Translations under genes and position numbers: made by a program
DNA from: Kaistia geumhonensis
Lineage (GTDB): Bacteria > Pseudomonadota > Alphaproteobacteria > Rhizobiales > Kaistiaceae
Length of the DNA stretch: 64,000 nucleotides
Reading direction: 5' to 3'
Assembly: GCF_030815145.1 (NCBI RefSeq)
Contig: NZ_JAUSWJ010000001.1
Span: 744,001 to 808,000 of the forward strand
In this document: positions 17,485-25,881 of the stretch, piece by piece
Numbering within the stretch: position 1 is the stretch's first letter
Layout: every line of letters starts with the position of its first letter
Notes under the pieces: model-generated
Database searches by the model: none
The model's input: the letters and a program-made list of their open reading frames with translations, nothing else
What the model was told of the DNA's origin: nothing

Positions 17485-19041
17485 GTGATGCTGTGGGGTA
17501 CCAGCCCGCTTGGCCGCCTTCAGGCCAGGACCGCCAAGGGCGCCTTCGCCGCCCTTCTCGTCGCCGGAGCGATGGTCACCACGACGGTCGCCGATGCCGT
17601 GGCCGCCCCGAAATCGGCGATCGTCGTCGATGCCAAGACGGGCAAGGTGCTCTACGCGCAGGATGCCGACGCGCTGCGCCACCCCGCCTCGCTGACCAAG
17701 ATGATGACGCTCTACATGCTGTTCGGCGCGCTCGACAGCGGCAAGCTGAGCCTCGACAGCCGCCTCAAGGTATCCACCTTCGCCTCGCGCCAGTCGCCGA
17801 CCAAGCTCGGGCTCAAGCCCGGCTCGACGATCGCGGTGCGCGACGCGATGCTCGGCCTCATCACCCGTTCGGCCAATGACGCGGCGGTCGTGATCGCCGA
17901 GAACCTCGCCGGTTCGGAAAGCGCCTTCGCTCAGCGCATGACGGCGACGGCGCGTTCGATCGGCATGAGCAGGACCACCTTCCGCAACGCATCCGGCCTG
18001 CCCAATCCCAACCAGTGGACGACGGCGCGGGACATGGTGACGCTCGGGCGCGCGCTGCAGGCGCATTATCCCAGCTATTACCGCTACTTCTCGACGAAGA
18101 GCTTTGTCTATAACGGCCGCGTCATCGGCAATCACAACAAGCTGCTCGGCCGCGTTCCGGGCGTCGACGGCATCAAGACCGGCTACACCAACGCCTCGGG
18201 CTTCAATCTCGTCTCCTCGGTGAAGCGCGACAACCGCTACATCGTCGCCTCGGTCATGGGCGGAAGCTCCGGCGCGGCGCGCGACAAGCAGATGGTCGGC
18301 CTGATCGAGAAATACATGCCGGCCGCCTCGACGGGCGGCAGCAATTCGCTGATCGCCAAGATGTTCAAGGGCAATCCGGCACCGCAGGCCGCGCCCGATC
18401 CGGTCGACGAGCCGGTGCAGGTGGCCGTGGCCGCCGCGCCGAAGCCGGTTGTCCGCCCCGATGTGGTGGCCGCCGCCGCCGCGCCCGTGCCGCTCGCCGC
18501 CAGGCCCAAGGCCGCGCCGCAGGTCGTCGAAGCCTCCGTGGCGGCGCCGATCCCGGATGCCAAGCCCGAAGTCGAGCCGCTGGCGCTCGCCTCGGATGTC
18601 GAGCCGGCCGACGAGGGTCCGCGCATGGTCTTCCAGCAGGGCCCGAGCGGCAAGGGCGTCGCCCGCCCGGTCGTCGTGACCGCCTCGGTCGCCGGGCCGG
18701 TGCCAACCGCCGATGACGAGACGGCCTCGACCGAGGGCGTGATCGGCGAAGGCGATGCCGACGATCCGGCGCCGGTCCGTTCCGGCTCGGGCGTTTCGGG
18801 ATGGAAGGTTCAGATCGCCGCCGCTCCGAGCGAGGATGGCGCGCAGTCGCTGCTCCAGGCGGCCAGGGCGAAGGGCGGCAAGGTCCTCGCCTCGGCGACG
18901 CCGAGCGTCGAGGCCGTGAAGAAGGGTGACTCGACCTTCTACCGTGCCCGCTTCGCCGGATTCGAGAACAAGGCCAAGGCGCGCGCGGCCTGCGACTATC
19001 TCAAGAAGCGCGATGTGAGCTGCCTGGCGATCCCGGACTAG
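17485..19041 (+). CDS. dacF: D-alanyl-D-alanine carboxypeptidase with SPOR domain
   Basis: This 518-residue class C-type low-molecular-weight PBP (DacA/DacF family) trims the terminal D-Ala of peptidoglycan stem peptides in the periplasm. The signal peptide ends near residue 41. The peptidase S11 motifs are S69-LTK72, S129-AN and K231-TG. A long Ala/Pro/Val-rich linker (about 300-435) leads to a C-terminal SPOR domain (about 437-518), which binds denuded glycan at the septum. The GTG at 17485 and ATG at 17488 both suit the GGAG at 17473. The SPOR fusion targets the enzyme to division sites. The gene symbol is by family resemblance. Confidence 0.92.
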   Translation: MMLWGTSPLGRLQARTAKGAFAALLVAGAMVTTTVADAVAAPKSAIVVDAKTGKVLYAQDADALRHPASLTKMMTLYMLFGALDSGKLSLDSRLKVSTFASRQSPTKLGLKPGSTIAVRDAMLGLITRSANDAAVVIAENLAGSESAFAQRMTATARSIGMSRTTFRNASGLPNPNQWTTARDMVTLGRALQAHYPSYYRYFSTKSFVYNGRVIGNHNKLLGRVPGVDGIKTGYTNASGFNLVSSVKRDNRYIVASVMGGSSGAARDKQMVGLIEKYMPAASTGGSNSLIAKMFKGNPAPQAAPDPVDEPVQVAVAAAPKPVVRPDVVAAAAAPVPLAARPKAAPQVVEASVAAPIPDAKPEVEPLALASDVEPADEGPRMVFQQGPSGKGVARPVVVTASVAGPVPTADDETASTEGVIGEGDADDPAPVRSGSGVSGWKVQIAAAPSEDGAQSLLQAARAKGGKVLASATPSVEAVKKGDSTFYRARFAGFENKAKARAACDYLKKRDVSCLAIPD

Positions 19042-19100
19042 GCGCAAGCCCCGGGTCCGCCTCTCCCCTTTCTCCCTTTCATGTTCTTGCGTATGGGAGC

Positions 19101-19730
19101 CTAACGATGTCTGCCGAGGAGTCTTTCCTTAGCCTCGTTGATTTGCGCGGCAAGGAACGTCGAGCCCCCCTGATCGGGATGGACGCGCTTCATCAGTCGG
19201 CGGTAGGCCGCGCTGATTTCAGCCTCGGTGGCGCCGGGCGAAAGGCCAAGGATCTTGTAGGCCTGCTCATCTGTCATGGCGCCCGTGCCCGCAGGGCGGC
19301 GCGGCCCGCCTGCCGGATCTCGCTCGACGTGTTCACGCCAGCCGGGTATCCGGCGGTCGAGATACGCTTCGAGGACTGAGCGGTCGGCCGGTCGGCCGGC
19401 CAGTTCCGCGTGAAGGGCGAGCAGCGCGTTGGCGTCGAGCTCGTCCAGCCGGCGCCCGGCGAAGCGCCCCATGGTGATGCGGCCGCCGCGGATGGCGCCG
19501 AACCGCTCCAGGAAGGCCGGCCGCCACAGCGACAGCGCGACCGCGACCAGCGGCACCGCCGCCCAGATCTTTCCCGTGACGGAGAAGAGGATCGCGAGAG
19601 CGAACAGCGTCCCCGCCCCTCCCTTGCGGATCGCCTTCTGCAATCGGTCGGGCCCCGTCTTCGGGCCGAATGTCCAGGCGAGCGCGATGGCGATGATCGC
19701 GACGGCGGCGAGCGGCAGGATGAAGCCCAT
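19101..19730 (-). CDS. Membrane-anchored J-domain protein
   Basis: This 209-residue protein has two N-terminal hydrophobic segments (about 3-20 and 38-68) and a C-terminal J domain (about 155-209) whose HPD motif (MKRVHPDQGG) is intact. J domains stimulate DnaK ATPase, and the topology resembles the TIM14/DjlA-like membrane co-chaperones. The middle region (GRFAGRRLDELD...) is a conserved linker in alphaproteobacterial homologs. It is convergent with dacF and divergent from panC. Confidence 0.88.
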   Translation of the reverse strand: MGFILPLAAVAIIAIALAWTFGPKTGPDRLQKAIRKGGAGTLFALAILFSVTGKIWAAVPLVAVALSLWRPAFLERFGAIRGGRITMGRFAGRRLDELDANALLALHAELAGRPADRSVLEAYLDRRIPGWREHVERDPAGGPRRPAGTGAMTDEQAYKILGLSPGATEAEISAAYRRLMKRVHPDQGGSTFLAAQINEAKERLLGRHR

Positions 19731-19881
19731 CGTCCCTTTCCGGTCCGGTCCGCCTCATGCGGCCCGATCCCAACAGATGCCGTCTCCCGCCCCCCGCCGC
19801 AATGGTGCGCGGTTCACGCGAGACCTCTTCCCACAGGCTCCGTTTTGCGCGAAGGAGTCGCGATTGGGCAGAGGAATCGCC

Positions 19882-20730
19882 ATGAACCGTCCCCCCGTTC
19901 TCCTCCGCACGCTCACCGATCTGCGCGCCAACACCGCGAGCTGGCATTCGGAAGGCCTCACGGTCGGCATGATCCCCACCATGGGCGCGCTCCATGACGG
20001 CCATCTCGCGCTGGTGGAGGAGGCGCGCCGGCGCGTCGACCGGGTTGTCGCGACGATCTTCGTCAATCCGACCCAGTTCGGACCGAAGGAAGATTTCACC
20101 GCCTATCCGCGCACCGAGAACAGCGACGTCGCGAAGCTCGCGACTCTCGGCGTCGAGGCTGTGTTTGCGCCGAATGCGGCCGAGATGTATCCGCCCGGCC
20201 ACGCGACGACGATCTCGCTCGCCGGGCCGGCCCTCGGGCTCGAAACCGACTATCGCCCGCATTTCTTCGCCGGCGTCGCTACCGTCGTCGCGAAGCTGCT
20301 GCTCGGCGGCTTTCCCGACATCGCGATGTTCGGCGAGAAGGACTACCAGCAGTTGCTCGTCGTCCGGCAGATGGTGAAGGACCTCCGCCTGCCGACCGAA
20401 ATCGTCGCGCTGCCGACCGTGCGCGAGGCGGACGGCCTCGCCCTCTCCTCCCGCAACGCCTATCTCTCGCCCGACGAACGCCGGACCGCGCCGAAGCTCG
20501 CGGCCGCGCTCGAGGCCACGGCGGCTGCGATCCGCTCGGGCGGCGACGTCGCGCATCATCTGCGCCAGGGCTTCAATGCGCTCGAGGCGGCCGGCTTCCG
20601 CCCCGACTATCTCGAACTGCGCAATGCCGAGACGCTGGCCCAGCCGGCGGCGGTTGCGGACCAGCCGCTGCGTCTCCTCGCCGCCGCGTGGCTCGGACGA
20701 ACCCGGCTCATCGACAACATCGCGGTCTGA
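19882..20730 (+). CDS. panC: Pantoate--beta-alanine ligase (pantothenate synthetase)
   Basis: This 282-residue cytosolic enzyme joins pantoate and beta-alanine with ATP to make pantothenate, the precursor of coenzyme A. The ATP-binding signature PTMGALHDGH (32-41) is near the N terminus, followed by FVNPTQFGPKEDF and MFGEKDYQQL; length and order match PanC. I chose the ATG at 19882 because AGAGGA precedes it and it gives the standard N terminus. A longer in-frame reading begins at 19429 but overlaps the J-domain gene antisense. No panB is adjacent. Confidence 0.95.
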   Translation: MNRPPVLLRTLTDLRANTASWHSEGLTVGMIPTMGALHDGHLALVEEARRRVDRVVATIFVNPTQFGPKEDFTAYPRTENSDVAKLATLGVEAVFAPNAAEMYPPGHATTISLAGPALGLETDYRPHFFAGVATVVAKLLLGGFPDIAMFGEKDYQQLLVVRQMVKDLRLPTEIVALPTVREADGLALSSRNAYLSPDERRTAPKLAAALEATAAAIRSGGDVAHHLRQGFNALEAAGFRPDYLELRNAETLAQPAAVADQPLRLLAAAWLGRTRLIDNIAV

Positions 20731-20786
20731 AAAGGCGAGTCTCGCCAGCGCGTTGGCGCCGGACTCTCGCACTTCGATTCAGCTCG

Positions 20787-21224
20787 CTACAGGAGCCCGA
20801 GTTCCGCGAGTTCGGCCTTGAGAGCCGAGGGCAGGTCGTCGCCAGCTCCGCCGATCGCAGCGAGGTCGCGCGGCGCATCCTTCGGCTCCAGATAGCGCCA
20901 GCCCTGGAACGGACGCTTCGGCTGCCACTCGGTGAGGATGACTTCGGGATCGAAGACGATCTCGCAGCGCTCGATGCCGTCGGCGCCGGTGACGGCGCGG
21001 AGGTCGAGGAGACGCTGTCGGCACTGCACCTGTCCCTTCACGACCCAGTAGAGCGAGCCGCCGTCGAGGAGCTCGGCGATACGGCGCGGCATCATGCGCG
21101 TGACATGCGTATCCTCCGCCGGCAGGCCGAGCCGGCGCTTGCGACCGAGATCCTCGTCGATCCAGCGGACGATCTCGTCCACGGTCTCGACGCCGACGCA
21201 AAGCTTGATCATATGAAGCGGCAT
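20787..21224 (-). CDS. DUF1489 family protein
   Basis: This 145-residue protein belongs to the DUF1489 family, conserved in alphaproteobacteria and of unknown function. The N terminus MPLHMIKLCVG, the SLYWVVKGQVQCRQRLLDL block and the basic-aromatic LTEWQPKRPFQGWRYL block are recognisable. The ATG at 21224 gives the family N terminus. It is convergent with panC and divergent from the small membrane protein at 21331. Confidence 0.85.
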   Translation of the reverse strand: MPLHMIKLCVGVETVDEIVRWIDEDLGRKRRLGLPAEDTHVTRMMPRRIAELLDGGSLYWVVKGQVQCRQRLLDLRAVTGADGIERCEIVFDPEVILTEWQPKRPFQGWRYLEPKDAPRDLAAIGGAGDDLPSALKAELAELGLL

Positions 21225-21330
21225 GTGGCGAGCCTCGCGCCGCGGCGCCCCGCCGTCAAAGGCGGGCTGCCCTTTTTCCACAGAGGCGACTAAGACTCGC
21301 TTGCACGATGCCGACAGGACCCCGCGCGCC

Positions 21331-21528
21331 ATGACCCTTCCGACGCCCGATCTCGAACAGCGCGCCAGCCGCGTTGCGACCGCCGGCATCATCGCAGGGC
21401 TCGTCCTGACGGCCACCGGCATGATGCTGCGCTCGCCGGTCGCGGGCGCGGCCGGGCTCATCATCCTCTCCGTCCTCGTGCTCGCCCGCCGGCCGATCGC
21501 GCGCATGCTCGCGCGGCGATCCGGCTGA
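21331..21528 (+). CDS. Small two-helix membrane protein
   Basis: This 65-residue protein has two predicted membrane helices (about 17-33 and 36-53) and a basic C-terminal tail. Its function is unknown. The ATG at 21331 gives a short soluble N terminus; the frame is also open to 21223. It lies 15 bases upstream of the DUF599 gene, so the two are probably cotranscribed. Confidence 0.6.
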   Translation: MTLPTPDLEQRASRVATAGIIAGLVLTATGMMLRSPVAGAAGLIILSVLVLARRPIARMLARRSG

Positions 21529-21543
21529 ACGGCGGGGGCAAGC

Positions 21544-22248
21544 ATGTTCAGCATCGCCTCCCGCATCGATATCGTCGCCGTTCTATGGTTCGTCGGCGCG
21601 TGGGCGACCTATTCGCTGGTGATCAATCACTTCGCCGATTCCGGCCGGTCGCTGTCCTCGGCCATGGACCGTCAGCGGCGGCGCTGGATGCGGACCATGG
21701 CGCGTCGCGATCTCAGGATGATCGACACCGGCATCATGGGCGGCCTGCAGAACGGCACGGCCTTCTTCGCCTCTACCTCGCTCATCGCGATCGGCGGCGG
21801 TTTCGCGCTCCTGAACGCCACCGATCATGTCTATGTCGTGATGCGCGACCTCTCGCTGTCGCCGGCCTCGCCGCGCGGTCTGTTCGAGGTCAAGGCGGTG
21901 GGACTCATCCTCATCTTCGGCTTCGCCTTCTTCGAGTTCGGCTGGGCCTACCGCCTGTTCAACTATGCCTCGATCCTTGTCGGTGCGACGCCGTCGGCCG
22001 CCCATGCCGGCGAGGCCGAGGCGATCGCCGCCGCCGATCGCGCGGCGAGCTTCACCATCGCCGCCGGACGTCACTTCAACCACGGCCTTCGCGCCTTCTT
22101 CTTCGCGGTCGGCTATCTCGGCTGGTTCGTCAACGGCTATGTGCTGATCGTGACGACGACCGCCATCCTTCTCGTCCAGCTCTATCGCCAGTTCCTCTCG
22201 CCGTCGGCGCGGCTGGTGATCGAGGCTGCCCGACAGCCGGAGAACTGA
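21544..22248 (+). CDS. DUF599 family membrane protein
   Basis: This 234-residue integral membrane protein has about four hydrophobic segments and the DUF599 pattern: an N-terminal helix, a MDRQRRRWM basic block, the MGGLQNGTAFFASTSLIAIGG core and the C-terminal GRHFNHGLRAFFFAV segment. The function is not known. It appears first or second in a tight run 21331-22954 with small genes whose ends overlap or nearly touch. Confidence 0.85.
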   Translation: MFSIASRIDIVAVLWFVGAWATYSLVINHFADSGRSLSSAMDRQRRRWMRTMARRDLRMIDTGIMGGLQNGTAFFASTSLIAIGGGFALLNATDHVYVVMRDLSLSPASPRGLFEVKAVGLILIFGFAFFEFGWAYRLFNYASILVGATPSAAHAGEAEAIAAADRAASFTIAAGRHFNHGLRAFFFAVGYLGWFVNGYVLIVTTTAILLVQLYRQFLSPSARLVIEAARQPEN

Positions 22249-22250
22249 TC

Positions 22251-22535
22251 ATGACTCGCAGCGCCGACCGTGCGCAGGTGTCGGCCCTCATGGCCGAGCG
22301 GCTCGACGCCCTGGCGGAGGGCCGCAGCCTCGATCCGACCGAGCTCGCCCGCGCCATCGCGGGACCCGACGAAAAGCGCTGGCGGCTGCTGATGCCCGCG
22401 ATCCGCGAGGTCGCGGTCGGTCTCGCCGAGAAAGGCTCAGCCGCGATCCTGCGCAAGGGCAGGATCGTCGATCCGCGGGAATTCAAGGGCGTGTATCGGA
22501 TCGCCCGCGCCGCGGACGTGAAGGCCGAGGCATGA
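22251..22535 (+). CDS. DUF3253 family protein
   Basis: This 94-residue small basic protein is of the DUF3253 type. The visible pattern is a helical N-terminal half (ALMAERLDALAEGRSLDPTELARAIAG-like) followed by W-RLLMPAIREVAV and a compact end RKGRIVDPREFKGVYRI, which suggests a winged-helix-like fold (inference). It starts 2 bases after the DUF599 stop, and its stop overlaps the next start by 4 bases, so translation is coupled. Confidence 0.82.
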   Translation: MTRSADRAQVSALMAERLDALAEGRSLDPTELARAIAGPDEKRWRLLMPAIREVAVGLAEKGSAAILRKGRIVDPREFKGVYRIARAADVKAEA

Positions 22536-22954
22536 GCGGGGCCGAAGGCGCGAGCCCGCGCGTCCTTTCGGGCGGCTGCTATTGCGGCGCGGTTCGCTAC
22601 GAGGTCAGTGACGCGTTCAGCTATGCGTTCAACTGCCACTGCTCCGGGTGCCGGCGCGCCACCGGTTCCGCCTTCAAGCCGTTCGCCGGCATCGGGAGCG
22701 AGCATCTGCGGCTCGTCGCGGGCGGCGACAGGACGCTGGTCTATGGCGGCGAGGCGGCGCATGACGTTCACTGCGGCACATGCGGCTCGCTGCTCTACTC
22801 GATGCTCGATCACGGTAGGAAGGCGCATGTCGCCATGGGCACGCTGGCCGATGCCCCGAGCATCCGGCCCTCGGCGCATATCTTCGTTGCCTCGAAGGCG
22901 CCTTGGCACGAGATCACCGACGACCTCCCGCAATATGCCGGTCACATCACCTGA
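22532..22954 (+). CDS. GFA family (glutathione-dependent formaldehyde-activating-like) protein
   Basis: This 140-residue zinc protein is of the GFA/CENP-V fold. Zinc-binding cysteines are C16, C18, C35, C37, C40, C81 and C84 in GGCYCGAVRY, NCHCSGCRR and HCGTCGSLLY. The family is named for a formaldehyde-glutathione enzyme, but most members, including this one, have no proven substrate. It overlaps the DUF3253 gene by ATGA. Confidence 0.9.
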   Translation: MSGAEGASPRVLSGGCYCGAVRYEVSDAFSYAFNCHCSGCRRATGSAFKPFAGIGSEHLRLVAGGDRTLVYGGEAAHDVHCGTCGSLLYSMLDHGRKAHVAMGTLADAPSIRPSAHIFVASKAPWHEITDDLPQYAGHIT

Positions 22955-22960
22955 TCGCCG

Positions 22961-23752
22961 TCAGGGCGCGGGGAACAGCGCGTCCGTGCGGCCTGTCAGG
23001 CGATAGGCGAGCAGGCCGACCCATTCCTTCGCGGCGACGTCGACCATGGTCAGCCCGTAGGAGGCGCGCGGCATCAGCGAAGTGAGATCCTGCGGTCCGG
23101 CGCTGCGGTAGTCGGTCGGCCAAGCGAGCACCGGCCAGCCGACGGCGCGGAAGCAGCCGACGGAGCGGGGCATGTGCCAGGCGGAGGTGACGAGCAGCCA
23201 GCGCTCCCCGGGTTTCGGGTCGACCAGCGCCTTGGTGAAGCGGGCATTCTCGGCGGTGTCGCGGCTCTGGTCCTCGACCGTCAGCCGGTCGGCCGGGATA
23301 CCCATCTCGGCAAAGAAGCGCCGCGCGGCATCGGATTCCGTCGGCCCCTCGGGCGTGAGGCTGGCAATGCCACCTGTGAAAACGAGCCGCGCTTCAGGAT
23401 AGCGCCGCGCGAGCGCGACGGCCTCGGTCAATCTCTCGCCGGCCTCTGTCAGCGTGGTCACGCCGCGCGCGGCGCCGATGGACTGGTCGATCCCGCCGCC
23501 GAGCACGATGATGCCGGTCACCGGCCCGTCCGGCTCCTGCCGCGGAAAACGGTTCTCGAGCGGCAGCGTCATCAGCACGCCGAGCGGCAGGATGCCCGCG
23601 ACGAGCAGGCCCGTCGTCGCCAGCATGACGACCAGGATTCCGGCGCGGGGCCGACCGATGCCGATGATGACGATGCCGGCGACGAGCAGCAGGATGAGCG
23701 CCGTCGAGGGCTGGATGACGAACCAGATCAGCTTGGCCGCGACAAAGAACAT
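22961..23752 (-). CDS. YdcF/ElyC-like DUF218 protein
   Basis: This 263-residue protein has two N-terminal membrane helices (about 12-33 and 37-59) and a DUF218 domain. The family pattern includes GIIVLGGGID, ARLVFTGG, DQSRDTAENA and LLVTSAWHMPRSVGCF. DUF218 proteins such as ElyC and SanA act in envelope integrity and undecaprenyl-phosphate handling in other bacteria; the activity of this one is inferred. It is convergent with the GFA gene and lies 16 bases beyond the aldo/keto reductase stop. Confidence 0.87.
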   Translation of the reverse strand: MFFVAAKLIWFVIQPSTALILLLVAGIVIIGIGRPRAGILVVMLATTGLLVAGILPLGVLMTLPLENRFPRQEPDGPVTGIIVLGGGIDQSIGAARGVTTLTEAGERLTEAVALARRYPEARLVFTGGIASLTPEGPTESDAARRFFAEMGIPADRLTVEDQSRDTAENARFTKALVDPKPGERWLLVTSAWHMPRSVGCFRAVGWPVLAWPTDYRSAGPQDLTSLMPRASYGLTMVDVAAKEWVGLLAYRLTGRTDALFPAP

Positions 23753-23768
23753 CGCCGGACAGGTCTCC

Positions 23769-24596
23769 TCACGCGTCCCAGTCGGGCGCGAAGCTGAAGT
23801 CGCAGATGCGGCGGCCGATGCTGCCGAGACTGTCGATCGCCGCCATGTCGGCCTCGTCCAGCGCGAAGCCGAAGATGTCGAGATTCTGCCGGATGCGGTG
23901 CGGACGCGCGCTCTTCGGAATGCTGACGCAACCCTTCTGGAACTGCCAGCGCAGCACGATCTGCGCGGGCGAGAAGCCGAGCCGGCCAGCGATGTCCTGC
24001 ACCACCGGCTCGTCCAGCACCTCCGCCTGGCCGAGCGGGCAATAAGACACGAAGGCCATGCCGTGGCGCTTCGTGGCGGCCCGCAGGCGCGCCTGATCGA
24101 GATAGGGATGGTGCTCGCACTGGTTGGCGACGATCGGCTCCTCGGTCGCCGCCCATGCCTCGTCGAGCAGGCGGATCGTGTAGTTGGAAACGCCGATATG
24201 CCGGGCGAGGCCGCGCCGCTTGACGCCGTTCAGCGAGCGGATCGTCGTCGCCGCCGACAGCGTCCGGCTCGGCCAGTGGATGAGCAGGAGATCGACGGCG
24301 TCGAGGCCGAGGCGCTTCAGGCTGCCTTCGGCCGCGCGCAGCATCGCGGCGTCCTCGAGTTCTTCGGACGGGATCTTCGTGGTGACGAAGATCTCGTCGC
24401 GCGGCACGCCCGAGCGGCGGATGCCCTCGCCCACTTCCACCTCGTTGCCATAGCCGATGGCGGTGTCGACATGGCGATAGCCGGCCTTGAGCGCCTCCGC
24501 GACCGCCTCGGTCGCCGCCTTGCCGGAGAGGCCCCAGGTGCCGAGCCCGATGGCGGGGATCGCGGCGCCATGCGCGGTGATGACGGGGATCATCAT
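23769..24596 (-). CDS. Aldo/keto reductase (diketogluconate reductase-like)
   Basis: This 275-residue NADPH-dependent aldo/keto reductase belongs to the AKR5-like branch. The catalytic tetrad is visible as D44, Y49, K74 and H107 (GYRHVDTAIGYGNE, TTKIPSE, LLIHWP). SIPKSARPHRIRQN forms the cofactor phosphate site. I set the start at 24596 because AAGGAG lies just upstream; a TTG further up would put that Shine-Dalgarno inside the gene. The substrate is not predictable from sequence. It is probably cotranscribed with the DUF218 gene. Confidence 0.9.
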   Translation of the reverse strand: MMIPVITAHGAAIPAIGLGTWGLSGKAATEAVAEALKAGYRHVDTAIGYGNEVEVGEGIRRSGVPRDEIFVTTKIPSEELEDAAMLRAAEGSLKRLGLDAVDLLLIHWPSRTLSAATTIRSLNGVKRRGLARHIGVSNYTIRLLDEAWAATEEPIVANQCEHHPYLDQARLRAATKRHGMAFVSYCPLGQAEVLDEPVVQDIAGRLGFSPAQIVLRWQFQKGCVSIPKSARPHRIRQNLDIFGFALDEADMAAIDSLGSIGRRICDFSFAPDWDA

Positions 24597-24670
24597 CGTC
24601 TCCTTCAAAAATGTCAGCGGAGTGGAGGGGCGGCACTTTCCGCCGCCGCATCGGGCGGCGTCAAGCGCGG

Positions 24671-25831
24671 CTATTCGGCGGCGTGGCTGACGAGGTCGCG
24701 GCCGGCGCGCTTGGCAGCATAGAGGGCCTCGTCGGCGCGCAGCATCAGCGTCTCGAGCGGGACGTGGCCACTGTCGGTCGCCGCGACGCCGGCGCTGGCG
24801 GTCACGCGGAGGCGGCCGCTCTCCAGAAGGCTGGCGCGCCTGGCGAACTCGGCGCGGATCCGTTCGGCGATGGCGGCCCCGACCTCGCGATCGGCCCCGA
24901 CCAGCAGCGTCGCGAACTCCTCGCCGCCAAGCCGCCCGACGGGATCGCTGGCGCGGACCACCTGCCGCGCGGCAGCGGCGAAAGCGGCGAGCGCGCGATC
25001 GCCGGCGGCATGGCCGAAGCTGTCGTTGACCTCCTTGAAATAGTCGATGTCGAAGACGAGCAGCGCGGCGCTGCGCCCGTCCGCCCGAGCCTCGGCGAGC
25101 CGGCCCGCGGCTTCCTCGATGAAGGCGCCGCGATTGAGCAGGCCCGTCAGCCCGTCAAGGGCGGCCTTGCGCGAGAGGACCAGTTCACGGCGCTGCTGCG
25201 TCAGCACGAGGCCGAAGATCACCACGCCGAACAGGACGAAGATCGGCTCGAGCAGGCCGAGGGAGACGAAGAGCGGATCGAGATCGACATTGCCGTCGAG
25301 CCCGACGACGAGAGCGACGATCGCGCGGACCATGGTCGCCCCCGCATGCAGCGTGCAAAGGGCCGCCAGCGGCAGGCGCGCCGGCAGGTTCTCCTTGCCG
25401 CGGCTCCACAGCATCTGCGCGAGCATCAGCGTCAGGATCGTGATCAGCGTCGAGGCGACCGCCGTCCTGAAGGGCTGCGAGGCATAGATCACCGGCACCT
25501 GGCAGGCGAGGAGCCAGATCGCCGGCGCCGTCGCCACCACCAGCCAGTTCGGGCGCCGGCCGGTGAAGACGCGGATGCCGTTCCAGGCGACGCCGAAGGC
25601 GATGAGAGCCACCGCATTCGCGCCGTCGATGGAGACGCGTGGAGGAAGGTAGTTGCGGAACGCGAGGCCGATCAGACCGAGGGCACCGAGCAGAAAGGCC
25701 ACCGACCAGTAGGCCAGGTGACGATCGCCCGGGCGATTATGCAGCCGCATGCCGAGCCCTACCCCGGACACGAGGCAGAAGCCGATCAACACCAGGAACA
25801 AGGTGGCCGGGTCGAGCGTCATCCCGACCAT
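24671..25831 (-). CDS. Diguanylate cyclase (membrane GGDEF protein)
   Basis: This 386-residue protein has six or seven N-terminal membrane helices (about 8-215) and a GGDEF domain (about 225-386) that makes cyclic di-GMP. The active-site motif is GGEEF (302-306), a functional variant, and an inhibitory I-site RASD lies at 293-296 with the standard five-residue gap, so product feedback is expected. The membrane part should be the sensor, with unknown ligand. ATG codons at 25831 and 25822 are both possible. Confidence 0.92.
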   Translation of the reverse strand: MVGMTLDPATLFLVLIGFCLVSGVGLGMRLHNRPGDRHLAYWSVAFLLGALGLIGLAFRNYLPPRVSIDGANAVALIAFGVAWNGIRVFTGRRPNWLVVATAPAIWLLACQVPVIYASQPFRTAVASTLITILTLMLAQMLWSRGKENLPARLPLAALCTLHAGATMVRAIVALVVGLDGNVDLDPLFVSLGLLEPIFVLFGVVIFGLVLTQQRRELVLSRKAALDGLTGLLNRGAFIEEAAGRLAEARADGRSAALLVFDIDYFKEVNDSFGHAAGDRALAAFAAAARQVVRASDPVGRLGGEEFATLLVGADREVGAAIAERIRAEFARRASLLESGRLRVTASAGVAATDSGHVPLETLMLRADEALYAAKRAGRDLVSHAAE

Positions 25832-25881
25832 CCTACATGATCGGAGCGGCGATTCTGCCGCAGTTTTTGGCTTGCCTGAAG